Under the pieces are notes generated by a model that was given only the letters and a program-made list of their open reading frames with translations, was not told the DNA's origin and searched no databases. Shown here piece by piece: positions 41,547 through 49,502 of a stretch of DNA of 64,000 nt. The translations under genes and the position numbers were made by a program. How positions within the stretch are numbered: the first letter of the stretch is position 1; each line of letters opens with the position of its first letter. Source of the DNA: Haloarcula rubra (GTDB taxonomy: Archaea > Halobacteriota > Halobacteria > Halobacteriales > Haloarculaceae); contig NZ_RKLR01000004.1 of NCBI RefSeq assembly GCF_019599465.1, forward strand, positions 62,001 to 126,000, in the 5' to 3' direction.

Positions 41547-42446
41547 TCAGCGTCCGCCGTCGCCGGCCGCCGACCCGTCGCCGTTCCCACCGTCGCCGGC
41601 ACTGCCGTCACCGGACTCGCCGCTCCCCCTGTCGTCACCGCCGGTCGCGTCGCCCGCGTCGTCGTCGGCCGTCTCGTTCGCGGAACCGTTCGTCGCCGCC
41701 GAGTTACGAGGGTCTGCGTCATCACCGGCCTGTGGGCCGTCACCGTCGACCGGTCGCTCACCCGCGCTGCCGGACTGGCCGTTCCCGGCCACCGGAGCGT
41801 CGCCAGCGCTCGAAGTACGGTTCTCCGCCGACGTGTTCGCCTCGTCGGTAGGCCGCTCCGATTGTCCCGGGGCGGCGACCGGCGGGCCACCGCCGTTCGC
41901 GCGCACGATGGCCGCCACGTCGGGGCCCGACAGCCGACTGGCGTTCTCCTTGAGGCGCTCGAGTCGCTCGTCCTCGACGCCGGCCGCTGTCGCGGCCTCG
42001 TCCGTGTCGTTCACGGCCGTCTCGAGTGCGTCCATGCGGGCGGCGAGCCGGCTCTGTTGGGCGACGTACGCCTGCCGGGGGAGACTGCCGTCCTCGTACC
42101 GCTGTTGCAGGCTCTCGTTTCGCTCGCGAAGCCGTTCGAGTCGCTGTTCGAGGGTCCCCGTCCGACTGGTCACCATCTGTGCCCGCTGGCTCTCGTTCGC
42201 ACGCTCGAACCCGGCTTGCCACATCCCGTTCTCGACCGTATCGTTGGTGGCGGCCGAACTCGACTGCAGGAACGCAGTGAGTGCCGTCCCGAGGCCGGGG
42301 CCGTCGTCGGTCTCGTTGGCCTCGGTGTCGGTGGCGACGGGGGTCGCGGTGTCGGTGGTCGTCTCCTGTGCCGCGGCCGCCGGTAAGCCCACCATTGCGG
42401 CGGCGACGAGACACAGCACGAGTCCCACAACGTACCGTCGATTCAT
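41547..42446 (-). CDS. Secreted protein: coiled-coil domain and low-complexity acidic tail
   Basis: 299 residues from the ATG at 42446 (MNRRYVVGLVLCLVAAAMV, Sec signal ending near AAAQE). A coiled coil spans about 80-165 (TLEQRLERLRERNESLQQRYEDGSLPRQAYVAQQ, quoted in parts TLEQRLERLRERNESLQQRY and EDGSLPRQAYVAQQ). Residues about 180-299 are Gly/Asp/Ser/Asn-rich and probably disordered. Several sequons (NET, NDT, NES, NAS, NTS, NRT, NGS) suggest glycosylation. The start is well supported: a TTTTTATG box is centred 30 bases before this ATG. No function is assigned. Confidence 0.78.
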   Translation of the reverse strand: MNRRYVVGLVLCLVAAAMVGLPAAAAQETTTDTATPVATDTEANETDDGPGLGTALTAFLQSSSAATNDTVENGMWQAGFERANESQRAQMVTSRTGTLEQRLERLRERNESLQQRYEDGSLPRQAYVAQQSRLAARMDALETAVNDTDEAATAAGVEDERLERLKENASRLSGPDVAAIVRANGGGPPVAAPGQSERPTDEANTSAENRTSSAGDAPVAGNGQSGSAGERPVDGDGPQAGDDADPRNSAATNGSANETADDDAGDATGGDDRGSGESGDGSAGDGGNGDGSAAGDGGR

Positions 42447-42471
42447 CTCTATCGGTCCATTACCGACCCAG

Positions 42472-42480
42472 CATAAAAAG
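42472..42480 (-). promoter_or_regulatory. TATA box of the coiled-coil secreted protein gene
   Basis: CTTTTTATG on the minus strand, centred about 30 bases before the ATG at 42446, giving a leaderless mRNA and fixing that start. Confidence 0.65.
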
Positions 42481-42541
42481 CGGCGCCTTCGTTCGCTCCG
42501 TTTAGCGACCACTGAAACGACCGCAGACAGTCCAAGAGTGT

Positions 42542-43180
42542 TTAGGGAGCGCGCTCGTCCAGCATCGGCATGATTCTCCATGCCACGCCGACCGAGAGGA
42601 CCGACAGCGCGACCGTCGCCAGCACGAGCGTGAGTCCGGGGTCGTAGCGAAGCGGCGGGTAGTAACCGAACCCGTAATCCACGAGGTCGTTACCGAGTGC
42701 GACGACGAGCGCCGTGAGGAGCGCCCCGCGGGTCGTCCGGCCGTAGTGAGGGACTAACAGCCCCTCGGCGACGAAGCCGACGTGCGTCACGATGATGCCG
42801 AAGTACGCCCACGGCTCCGGGAAGTACGCGTCGAAGCCGAGGTTGAGCGCCACGAACGTCCAGAGCCCCATCTTCAGGAGCCAGACGAGCGCGATGGTGT
42901 GGAGGTACGCCAGCGGCAGGTTCGTCGGGACGTCGTCCAGCGAACGCCCGAGGAAGGGCAGCAGCGTCGCGAGCGACAGCGTCAGCAGGAACAGGGCCGT
43001 CGGCGAGTCGGCGTACAGCGGCCAGAGGAACGTCGAGACGCCCGGCATCGTGTCGACGTAGTACCTGACGCCGACGAGAATACCGACGACGTTGACCACG
43101 ACCAGCCACACCAGACTCGGCGTGTTCTCCAGATAGTACCGCGCGTAGCGGCGCGGCAACGGCCCCCGCTCGGTGTCCAT
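42542..43180 (-). CDS. DUF1405-family membrane protein
   Basis: 212 residues, about six membrane helices. LENTPSLVWLVVVNVVGILVGVRYYVDTMPG, quoted as LENTPSLVWLVVVNVVGI and GVRYYVDTMPG, with FLWPLYADSPTALFLLTLSL, is the recognisable N-terminal pattern of DUF1405, found in Bacillus and haloarchaea. KMGLWTFVALNLGFDAYFP and GNDLVDYGFGYYPPLR also fit. Function unknown. The ATG at 43180 (MDTERGPLPRRY) gives the normal size; the much longer upstream reading would run antisense through the neighbouring DUF5802-like gene. Confidence 0.87.
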   Translation of the reverse strand: MDTERGPLPRRYARYYLENTPSLVWLVVVNVVGILVGVRYYVDTMPGVSTFLWPLYADSPTALFLLTLSLATLLPFLGRSLDDVPTNLPLAYLHTIALVWLLKMGLWTFVALNLGFDAYFPEPWAYFGIIVTHVGFVAEGLLVPHYGRTTRGALLTALVVALGNDLVDYGFGYYPPLRYDPGLTLVLATVALSVLSVGVAWRIMPMLDERAP

Positions 43181-43273
43181 GGTCCTTTTCGGCCCCGGCG
43201 GGCGGAAACCCTGTCGGTCCCGGCGTGGCGAGTATTGCGCTCTGAATGCCCGACGGCAAAAGGGTGTCGGCGA

Positions 43274-43282
43274 AAGCTTATG
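43274..43282 (+). promoter_or_regulatory. TATA-like box of the DUF5802-like gene
   Basis: AAGCTTATG, the most AT-rich stretch before the ATG at 43313, centred 35 bases upstream; a leader of a few bases would result. GTGTG and CACAC arms lie between it and the ATG. Confidence 0.4.
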
Positions 43283-43312
43283 TGTGTCACTAGCACACGT
43301 AGAGGCGTACCG

Positions 43313-43678
43313 ATGTTCGAACAGTTCTCCCGCGGCTACTACCTCGGCCGCCTCTACGTCGAACCACGGCGAGACGGGGCGGCCGCGATGTGTCGGGACC
43401 AGCACGAGCGAGTCAACCAGCAACTGTACGCCTCCGGAGACGGGGTCGAGCGCACAGACCTCCCGCTGGTGATGAAACTCGGCTCCCGTCACTTCCCGGT
43501 GCACGGCGACGAACGGGTGCCGGCAGACACCCTCGCCGTCCCGGACGACGTGCTCGAATCTGCGAACGTGCGGAACCCGCCCAGCCTCCGCGAGGTGTTC
43601 CTCGCGAAGGCCGACTACGCGGCCCGACTGCTGTCGGTGACAGACGCGACTTCGGCACTGCCCGACAGCGCCGTCTGA
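43313..43678 (+). CDS. DUF5802-like protein
   Basis: 121 residues. MFEQFSRGYYLGRLYVEPRR, QHERVNQQLYASGDGVER, LPLVMKLGSRHFPVHGDE and NPPSLREVFLAKADYAARLL match what I recall of the haloarchaeal DUF5802 family, which is highly conserved but of unknown function. Soluble, no metal motif. Followed after 42 bases by the Vms1-like gene on the same strand. Confidence 0.85.
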   Translation: MFEQFSRGYYLGRLYVEPRRDGAAAMCRDQHERVNQQLYASGDGVERTDLPLVMKLGSRHFPVHGDERVPADTLAVPDDVLESANVRNPPSLREVFLAKADYAARLLSVTDATSALPDSAV

Positions 43679-43720
43679 GGGCAACCACTTTTAAGCCCGT
43701 CCCAGTCCGCAGTCCAGTCG

Positions 43721-44614
43721 ATGCTGGACCGGTTGCTGGGGCGCGCCTCGCTCAAGGAGCGCGTCGCAGAGCTCGAAGAGGAGAACCGCCACCTCGAACG
43801 GCAACTCGACGCCGAGGAGGAGCGCCGCGCCGAGGCGTCGACGGCCCGACAGCAGGCCGAAGCCGAGGTCAACCGGCTAGAGGACCGCGTCACCGAACTG
43901 GAGGACCGCGTCGAGCGACTGCAAGTCGACGACGGCGAGTACGCCTACCGCGCCGAGGAGCGCCTCACCGGTCGGCGCGTCGGCGAGGTGCTGGACCGCC
44001 TCCAGTCGGTCGAGACGGAACCCGAGGGGGTCTTCACGGCCTACGTCGCCGACGAGAGCGACTTGCCCGGTCCGGTCCGGGACGCCTTCGGCGACCGGGC
44101 GTCGCTGGTCGCCCGCGCCGCCCCGTGTCTCGCGGTGACCGACGACGCCGGACTGCTGTCGGCCTGTCTCTCGGTCCCGGTCCCGCCCGAACCGTTCGCG
44201 ACGTGGGCCGACCGCGTCGAACTGGAGCGGTCGTGGTTCGAACCGGCGGGCCGGTACTCGGTCGCGCTCGTCCGGTCGGACCTGTTCGCCCTCGGCCAGT
44301 ACGAGGGCGGCGAGCGCACCGCCTTCCACGGTTTCGACGCCGAGCTCAAGAGCCAGCACTCGAAGGGCGGGTTCTCACAGTCCCGGTTCGAACGCCTCCG
44401 TGACCAACAGATAGCGAGCCACCTCGACCGCTGTCGCGCCGCCATCGAGGAGGTCGACCCCGAGACGCTGTACGTCGTCGGCGAGGGGTCGGTCATCCAC
44501 GAGTTCGGCGACGCCGCCGCGGTCACCCGCACCGTCGACGCGACCGGCGAACCGGAGGCCGCGCTGGCCGACGCCACCCGGTCGCTGTGGACGGTCCGCC
44601 TGCGGGTCCCCTGA
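43721..44614 (+). CDS. Vms1/Ankzf1-like (VLRF1) peptidyl-tRNA hydrolase-family protein
   Basis: 297 residues. An N-terminal heptad-repeat coiled coil (10-70) is joined to an eRF1-fold domain (75-297). ELKSQHSKGGFSQSRFERLR places a GGFSQ motif at 216-220 in the position of the catalytic GxxQ-type Gln of Vms1, here Gln220. The next helix RDQQIASHLDRCRAAIEEV and LYVVGEGSVIHEFGD also fit the family. Eukaryotic Vms1 releases peptides from stalled 60S ribosomes; an archaeal rescue role is inferred from family knowledge. It follows the DUF5802-like gene and precedes a UspA gene on the same strand. Confidence 0.82.
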   Translation: MLDRLLGRASLKERVAELEEENRHLERQLDAEEERRAEASTARQQAEAEVNRLEDRVTELEDRVERLQVDDGEYAYRAEERLTGRRVGEVLDRLQSVETEPEGVFTAYVADESDLPGPVRDAFGDRASLVARAAPCLAVTDDAGLLSACLSVPVPPEPFATWADRVELERSWFEPAGRYSVALVRSDLFALGQYEGGERTAFHGFDAELKSQHSKGGFSQSRFERLRDQQIASHLDRCRAAIEEVDPETLYVVGEGSVIHEFGDAAAVTRTVDATGEPEAALADATRSLWTVRLRVP

Positions 44615-44664
44615 CGCCCGCCACAGGCCGAAGATTCAAGCCGCCCGCCGCGGGCAAGAACTGT

Positions 44665-45096
44665 ATGAGCAAGCGCATTCTGGTCCCCGTCGACGGGTCC
44701 GACCAGGCGAAGGCCGCCTCCGAGTTCGTCGTCGAGAACCACCCCGACGCTACCGTCGTCCTCCTGCACGTCATCAACCCGGCCGAGGCCGGGTACAGCG
44801 CGCAGGCGTCCGTGCCCTCGTTCTCCGAGGAGTGGTACCAGCAGAAGCAGGCGGCCGCCGAGTCGCTGTTCGACGACCTCGAGGCGACGGCCCACGACGC
44901 CGGCGTCGACTCCGTCGAGCGAGTGCTGGAGGTCGGCCGGCCGACCCAGACTATCGTCGACTACGCCGACGACCACGACATCGACCAGATCGTGATGGGG
45001 AGTCACGGTCGGTCGGGCGTCTCGCGAATCTTGCTCGGGAGCGTCGCGGAGACGGTGGTCCGCCGGGCGACGGTGCCCGTGACGGTCATCCGCTGA
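44665..45096 (+). CDS. Universal stress protein (UspA), ATP-binding type
   Basis: 143 residues, a single UspA domain. MSKRILVPVDGSDQAKAASE at the N-terminus and the nucleotide loop GSHGRSGVSRILLGSVAETV fit the G-2X-G-9X-G(S/T) ATP-binding pattern, followed by VVRRATVPVTVIR. Probably dimeric and cytoplasmic. It is convergent with a second UspA gene, with a 34-bp tandem repeat array between them. Confidence 0.93.
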   Translation: MSKRILVPVDGSDQAKAASEFVVENHPDATVVLLHVINPAEAGYSAQASVPSFSEEWYQQKQAAAESLFDDLEATAHDAGVDSVERVLEVGRPTQTIVDYADDHDIDQIVMGSHGRSGVSRILLGSVAETVVRRATVPVTVIR

Positions 45097-45173
45097 CGTC
45101 GGGCGTCACCGCGAGCGACAGCACTCACGCGTCGCGAGTCGGCGTGACCGTCGCTGGTCTGCCGCGGTCAGGC

Positions 45174-45275
45174 GTGCGCAATCGCGGCTCACCTGCCGCG
45201 GTCGACAGTGCGCAATCGCGGCTCACTTGCCGCTGTCGAGCGTGCGCAATCGCGGCTCACCTGCCGCGATTACGC
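45174..45275. repeat. 34-bp tandem repeat (three copies plus a partial) between convergent UspA genes
   Basis: Units start at 45174, 45208 and 45242 with GTGCGCAATCGCGGCTCACC, followed by TGCCGCGGTCGACA or close variants. A weaker partial copy (CTGCCGCGGTC) precedes the first. Each unit contains complementary arms: in the third, AATCGCGGC and GCCGCGATT pair exactly around TCACCT. The third copy ends at the stop of the minus-strand UspA gene. Possible roles are a bidirectional terminator, an RNA-stability element or a simple slippage repeat. Confidence 0.8.
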
Positions 45276-45713
45276 GTGCCGCACGATGTGGACGTCGTAC
45301 CGCGGGTCCTCCGAGACGGGCGCACCGACGCTGGAGACGGGCGAGGAGACGCGCCCCGCGTTCTCGCTGCCGATGAAGACGATAGAGGCGTCGACGTCGT
45401 TCGCGACCGACCGGATGGTCCGAACCACGTCGGTGGTGATGGAGGCCATCGAACTGACGTCTTCGGGGACTTCGGCGCGGAACTCCGCCTCCGGCGCTAT
45501 CTCGGCCACGCGCTCGCGGAGGGTGTCGGCGATGGCCTCCGGGTCGAACGGGTCGTTCGGCGAGAGCCAGTTTCGCTCTAACGCGTAGTCGGGTTCGTCG
45601 GGGACGACGACCAGTGCGAGGACGTCCTCGTCCCGATACTCCGAGAACTCCGTCGCGCGTTCGAGGGCGGCTTGTGAGAGGTCCGAACCGTCGAAAGGAA
45701 CGAGCAGTACCAT
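45270..45713 (-). CDS. Universal stress protein-like, probably not ATP-binding
   Basis: 147 residues, UspA fold: MVLLVPFDGSDLSQAALERA, then DEDVLALVVVPDEPDYALERNWL and DASIVFIGSENAGRVSSPVS. The nucleotide loop is GSENAGRVSSP, lacking the second Gly of G-2X-G, so ATP binding is doubtful, unlike the convergent neighbour. The stop codon overlaps the last unit of the 34-bp tandem repeat. Confidence 0.88.
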   Translation of the reverse strand: MVLLVPFDGSDLSQAALERATEFSEYRDEDVLALVVVPDEPDYALERNWLSPNDPFDPEAIADTLRERVAEIAPEAEFRAEVPEDVSSMASITTDVVRTIRSVANDVDASIVFIGSENAGRVSSPVSSVGAPVSEDPRYDVHIVRHA

Positions 45714-45770
45714 AGCGGGAACTCGACAGGGAACGGCTTAAAATCCCACGCCCGGCGTCGCTCCGCTCGT

Positions 45771-46850
45771 TCAGAAGATGTTGGCCTGCTGGTAGACGCT
45801 GATGCCGTCCATCGTAATCTCGTAGGGTTTCGTCTCCCGGGAGTGGTTCGCGTTCCGAATCTTCTGAATCTCGACGGCCAGCCGCGTCTCGCGAGTCTCC
45901 GAGCGGACGTACTGGAGGATGAACACGCCGTCGGTCAGGTACTCGATGACGCCGTGCCGGGAGGCGTAGGGGTTGTCCTCGCTGGCTTCGGAGGTGAGCA
46001 TCGTCGTCACGCCGGCGTCCTTCAGCGACCGCGTGAAGTCGAACACCTCGGTCCGGCGCTTCGAGGGCTTGTCGTACATCATCTCCAGCAAGGAGACGGA
46101 GTCGAGCACCAGTCGGTCCGCGTCGAAGTCCTCGACGAGGTCGGGGAGTTCGCCCCGGATGTTGTCGAGGCTGTTCGCCATCTCGACCGGGTCGAGGTCG
46201 ACGACGGCCAGTCGCCCCTCGGCCTCGTACTCCTCGAACCCCCACCCGCGGTCGTCGGCGGTGTCCATGATCGCCTCGTGTGACTGTTCGAGCGTGATGA
46301 ACACACAGCTCTCGCCGTTCTGGAGGCCGTGGTGGAGGAACTGCAGGCCGAACGTCGTCTTCCCGGTGCCCGCAGACCCGATGGTGACGAGGAGGTGTCG
46401 GCGGGGAATCCCGCCCTGTATCATCCGGTCGAGCCCCTCGATACCGACGTCGATGCGCGGGATGTCGGAGTCGAAGTCCTCGTCCTCGAAGTCGGCGCCA
46501 CCGCCGCCGCCGCCACCGGGGTCACCGGCGGACTCGAAGGCCGAGGCGAAGTCGTCGTCGAACAACCCGCCCCCGCCGGACTCGTCGAAGGGACTCTCGC
46601 CGCCGCTGGCGTCGTCGAACGGGCTGTCACTGCCGGCGCCACCCGGCGAGTCGTCGCCGGCATCGCCGAACGGGCTGTCCCCACCGCCGCCGTCGAACGG
46701 GCTGTCGCCACCGCTGTCGTCGAAGGGATTGTCACCGTCGAAGGGACTGTCCTCAGGCTCCGTATCGGCCGAGTTCTCGTGCTCCGTGTCGTCGTCACCC
46801 TCGACGGCGCTCTCGAACCAGTCGTCGTCCTGTCGCTCGTCGTCGCTCAT
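45771..46850 (-). CDS. KaiC-like RecA-fold ATPase with repetitive acidic N-terminus
   Basis: 359 residues from the ATG at 46850. Residues 1-130 are an unusual low-complexity region with about eight spaced SPFD/NPFD/LFDD motifs (period about 9-10) set in Gly/Asp. Residues 132-359 are a single KaiC/RAD55 domain: IPRIDVGIEGLDRMIQGGIP, Walker A GSAGTGKTT (158-166), FITLEQSHEAIM, Walker B region DRLVLDSVSLLE and TMLTSEASEDNPYASRHGV. One copy of the domain only, so not a clock KaiC. Haloarchaeal relatives act in signalling. An upstream TATA-like box at 46905 would give a leader of about 30 bases. Confidence 0.88.
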   Translation of the reverse strand: MSDDERQDDDWFESAVEGDDDTEHENSADTEPEDSPFDGDNPFDDSGGDSPFDGGGGDSPFGDAGDDSPGGAGSDSPFDDASGGESPFDESGGGGLFDDDFASAFESAGDPGGGGGGGADFEDEDFDSDIPRIDVGIEGLDRMIQGGIPRRHLLVTIGSAGTGKTTFGLQFLHHGLQNGESCVFITLEQSHEAIMDTADDRGWGFEEYEAEGRLAVVDLDPVEMANSLDNIRGELPDLVEDFDADRLVLDSVSLLEMMYDKPSKRRTEVFDFTRSLKDAGVTTMLTSEASEDNPYASRHGVIEYLTDGVFILQYVRSETRETRLAVEIQKIRNANHSRETKPYEITMDGISVYQQANIF

Positions 46851-46904
46851 CGCCCCAACCACCGGCCACAGACCCGGGCCATGGGGTGCAATTCACGTCC
46901 ACGC

Positions 46905-46914
46905 AAATATAACC
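46905..46914 (-). promoter_or_regulatory. TATA-like box of the KaiC-like gene
   Basis: GGTTATATTT on the minus strand, centred about 59 bases before the ATG at 46850. It lies back-to-back with the nadK TATA box at 46931. Confidence 0.5.
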
Positions 46915-46930
46915 TTGCCGTCGTGGAGGG

Positions 46931-46938
46931 TTTATAAT
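46931..46938 (+). promoter_or_regulatory. TATA box of nadK
   Basis: TTTATAAT, a textbook haloarchaeal TATA element, centred 27 bases before the ATG at 46961; the mRNA should be leaderless. Confidence 0.7.
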
Positions 46939-46960
46939 CGCCCGCGGGGAAGACACGGCA

Positions 46961-47812
46961 ATGACCGTCGGTATCGTCGCCCAGCGAGACAACGACCGGG
47001 CGATGTCGCTCGCCAGCAGACTGACCGGCCGCCTCGCCGACGTCGGCGAGTCGGTGGCCGTCGACCAGACGACCGGCGCGGCGCTCGACGACCACGAGGC
47101 GTGGGACGCCGTATCGCCGTCGACGCGGCCGGTCGAGGAGATGCGGGACTGTGACCTCGTCGTCAGCATCGGCGGCGACGGCACGTTCCTCTACGCCGCA
47201 CGCGGTGCCGGGTCGACGCCGCTCATGGGCGTCAACCTCGGCGAGGTCGGCTTTCTGAACGCGCTGGCTCCCGAGGAGGCCGTCGAGACGGTCGTCGCCG
47301 AGGTCGAACACATCCAGAAGACCGGGAGCGCTCGCACGCGAGCGATGCCGCGCCTCCGGGCCAGCGGTCCCGGGTGGGAGCTCTCCCCGGCGCTCAACGA
47401 AGTGGTCGTGCAGGGCTCACACCGTGGCTCCGGCGGCGGTGGGACCTTCGAGGTGCGGGTCGACGGGTCGCTGTACACCAGCGGACACGCCGACGGCGTG
47501 CTCGTGGCGACGCCGACCGGTTCGACGGCCTACAACCTGAGCGAGGGCGGGCCGCTCGTCCACCCCGACGTCGCGGGGCTGGTCGTGACGGGGATGGCCG
47601 AGGCCGACGGGATGCCGCCGCTGGTCGTCGACGCGGACAGCGACGTGGTCGTGACGCTGACCGACGCAGAAAGTGGGGTCGTGGTCAGTGACGGACGGGT
47701 CCGCGAGGAGATAACGCCGCCGGAACGCGTGACGCTGTCGCGGGCGAGCGAGCCGATTCGGCTGGCCGGGCCACCGCTCGATTTCTTCACCGCCCTCGGG
47801 AAACTGGGTTAG
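46961..47812 (+). CDS. nadK: NAD(+) kinase
   Basis: Phosphorylates NAD to NADP, supplying cofactor for the NADP-linked icd and hmgA products encoded in this window. 283 residues: SIGGDGTFLYAARGAG with the GGDGT motif at 71-75, LMGVNLGEVGFLNAL (NE/D region), ALNEVVVQGSHRGSG, DGVLVATPTGSTAYNLSEGGPLVHP and DGRVREEITPPERVTLS. The start is fixed by the TATA box 27 bases upstream. It ends tail-to-tail with a small membrane-protein gene, sharing stop bases (TTAG). Confidence 0.95.
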   Translation: MTVGIVAQRDNDRAMSLASRLTGRLADVGESVAVDQTTGAALDDHEAWDAVSPSTRPVEEMRDCDLVVSIGGDGTFLYAARGAGSTPLMGVNLGEVGFLNALAPEEAVETVVAEVEHIQKTGSARTRAMPRLRASGPGWELSPALNEVVVQGSHRGSGGGGTFEVRVDGSLYTSGHADGVLVATPTGSTAYNLSEGGPLVHPDVAGLVVTGMAEADGMPPLVVDADSDVVVTLTDAESGVVVSDGRVREEITPPERVTLSRASEPIRLAGPPLDFFTALGKLG

Positions 47813-48096
47813 CGGCGGCCGACGGCGTAGAGGACGGGCGCGACGGCGAGCAGTACCAGTCCGAACAGCTTGTACTGGAACGGGGAGGCGAGGACGCTGC
47901 CGGCGTTGGGCTCCATCGCCGCCGCGGGGGTGATGAGCAGCAGCGCCCCGATAGCGATGGTGTGGACGCCCAGCATCCGGAGCGAGCGCATCGGGAGGAT
48001 GCCGACAGCGCCCACGACGAACCCGAGGAGCAGGATATCACCGATGGTGTAGTTCAGCAGGAAGCTGTCGATGACTTGCAGCGGTGGCGCGAGCAT
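47809..48096 (-). CDS. Small three-helix membrane protein
   Basis: 95 residues from the ATG at 48096. Three hydrophobic segments (about 15-35, 42-60, 72-92): IGDILLLGFVVGAVGI, MLGVHTIAIGALLLITPAAA and LFGLVLLAVAPVLYAVG. No family recognised. A CTTTAAAG box about 33 bases upstream supports this start; a longer reading would run into the response-regulator promoter. Confidence 0.65.
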   Translation of the reverse strand: MLAPPLQVIDSFLLNYTIGDILLLGFVVGAVGILPMRSLRMLGVHTIAIGALLLITPAAAMEPNAGSVLASPFQYKLFGLVLLAVAPVLYAVGRR

Positions 48097-48125
48097 TCCT
48101 ATCCCGAATCTGGCCGTGACGCAAT

Positions 48126-48133
48126 CTTTAAAG
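48126..48133 (-). promoter_or_regulatory. TATA-like box of the small membrane gene
   Basis: CTTTAAAG, self-complementary, centred about 33 bases before the ATG at 48096. Confidence 0.5.
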
Positions 48134-48223
48134 TTCCGTTCCGTCACCGCTCGTCGGTGCGCTCTCGGAGCAGTCGCCGACGACGTCTCGGCCGAAGTAG
48201 CGGGGCTCAGACCGTGACGAATA

Positions 48224-48231
48224 GTTATATG
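48224..48231 (+). promoter_or_regulatory. TATA box of HalX response regulator 1
   Basis: GTTATATG; its last base lies 26 bases before the GTG start at 48257. The same ATATG-to-GTG spacing is found at response regulator 2. Confidence 0.6.
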
Positions 48232-48256
48232 TACGCGGCTAGCAGTACACAGTACC

Positions 48257-48832
48257 GTGTCAGATTCCACTGCGGATGCGACCGTCCTCGTCGTCGACGA
48301 CGAAGAGGAGGTCGCAGACGTCTATGCGTTGCGACTCCGCAACCAGTACGAGACGGAGACGGCCTACGGCGGCGAGGCCGCGCTGGACCGGGTCGACGAG
48401 GACGTCGACGTCGTCCTCCTGGACCGACGGATGCCGGACATCTCCGGCGACGACGTCCTCGCGGAGATACGGGACCGCGACATCTCGACCCGCGTCATCA
48501 TGATAACGGCGGTGGACCCGGACTTCGACATCATCGACATGCCGTTCGACGACTACCTCTGTAAGCCGGTCGAGAAAGCGGACCTCGTGGCGGCTATCGA
48601 CCAGCAACTGGCCGCCCGCCGGTACGACGACAGACTCGCGGAGTACCTCGAAGTCACGTCGAAACTCGCGCTACTGGAAGGGGAGAAGACGCCGCAGACG
48701 CTCGAAGACAGCGACGGGGTCGAGTCGCTCCAGCACCGTGCGGAGGAACTCAAGTCGGAGATGGACGAGGCGCTCTCGGAGTTCGAGAGCATCGACACGG
48801 CGTTCAAGGAGATCGGCCGCCGCCCGAGCTGA
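48257..48832 (+). CDS. HalX-type response regulator 1
   Basis: 191 residues from a GTG. Receiver domain (about 8-118): TVLVVDDEEEVADVYALRLR, phospho-acceptor Asp56 in VVLLDRRMPDISGDD, IMITAVDPDFDIID, and the conserved Lys in FDDYLCKPVEKADL. The C-terminal HalX domain (about 122-185, DRLAEYLEVTSKLALLEGEK, then a helix HRAEELKSEMDEALSEF) is a haloarchaeal output domain of unknown target. No DNA-binding domain and no cognate kinase alongside. It is paralogous to the regulator at 49535. Confidence 0.92.
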   Translation: MSDSTADATVLVVDDEEEVADVYALRLRNQYETETAYGGEAALDRVDEDVDVVLLDRRMPDISGDDVLAEIRDRDISTRVIMITAVDPDFDIIDMPFDDYLCKPVEKADLVAAIDQQLAARRYDDRLAEYLEVTSKLALLEGEKTPQTLEDSDGVESLQHRAEELKSEMDEALSEFESIDTAFKEIGRRPS

Positions 48833-48837
48833 CGCCG

Positions 48838-49443
48838 TCAGGTGTCGCCGACGGGCGTGTAGAGGACGTACCCGCTCGCCTCTGTAGCGACCGTTCTGAG
48901 CCGGAACGAGGCCGCGCCACCGCCCGTCTCACAGGTGACGACGGCGTCGTATCCGTCCGCGTCGAGGCGGTCGCCGTCCGCAGCCTCGGCACCGGTGACG
49001 AGCACGGCCTCCGAGAGCGGCGTCCCCGCCAGTTGGCCGGCCGGCACGTCGAACGTCGTGGCGAACGCCTCGTTGGCCGCCCTGACGACCGGCCCGTGGC
49101 CCTCGTCGGCGTAGTAGAGCACCGGGTCCGGGTGACCGTCGAAGAGGTCCGCCGGTTGCGGGGCCGGCGTCGACGACTCCTCGACGTCGACGGTCATCGT
49201 CTCGTCGTCCACCTCGACGTCGTCCGCGGTCCGGAGGAAGTGTACTACGGCGCCGAGGCCGCCGCCGAGAGCGACGCCGAGTCCGAGACTGACCGGTCGC
49301 GAGACGGGGAGGGCCGCTACCGTGTCGACGACGAACATGAGCGCAGCGAGGGTGACGGCTCCGGCGCCGATGTAGCCGACGGCGACGACGAGGCTACCGA
49401 ACCGACCGGACGCCGCGGCGTCGTCACCGGAGGTGTCGTCCAT
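48838..49443 (-). CDS. Membrane-anchored PAS-like protein
   Basis: 201 residues from the ATG at 49443 (MDDTSGDDAAASG). Two membrane helices (about 17-40 and 46-68) and an acidic linker lead to a PAS-like domain (about 95-200): LFDGHPDPVLYYADEGHGPVVRAANEAFATTF and PAGQLAGTPLSEAVLV, quoted separately as LFDGHPDPVLYYADEG and VVRAANEAFATTF. It lacks a kinase domain. It lies between the two HalX regulators on the opposite strand, so it may be their sensor input, which is inference only. Confidence 0.75.
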   Translation of the reverse strand: MDDTSGDDAAASGRFGSLVVAVGYIGAGAVTLAALMFVVDTVAALPVSRPVSLGLGVALGGGLGAVVHFLRTADDVEVDDETMTVDVEESSTPAPQPADLFDGHPDPVLYYADEGHGPVVRAANEAFATTFDVPAGQLAGTPLSEAVLVTGAEAADGDRLDADGYDAVVTCETGGGAASFRLRTVATEASGYVLYTPVGDT

Positions 49444-49502
49444 TCTACTCCCGAGTCGTCGGGCCACGAGTTAACCTTTTTCGAGACGCCGCCAGCGACA
49501 AG

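Noticed and set aside
45174-45275. CRISPR array
   Set aside because: The repeat units are directly adjacent with no spacers, only about three copies, and no cas genes are in the window.
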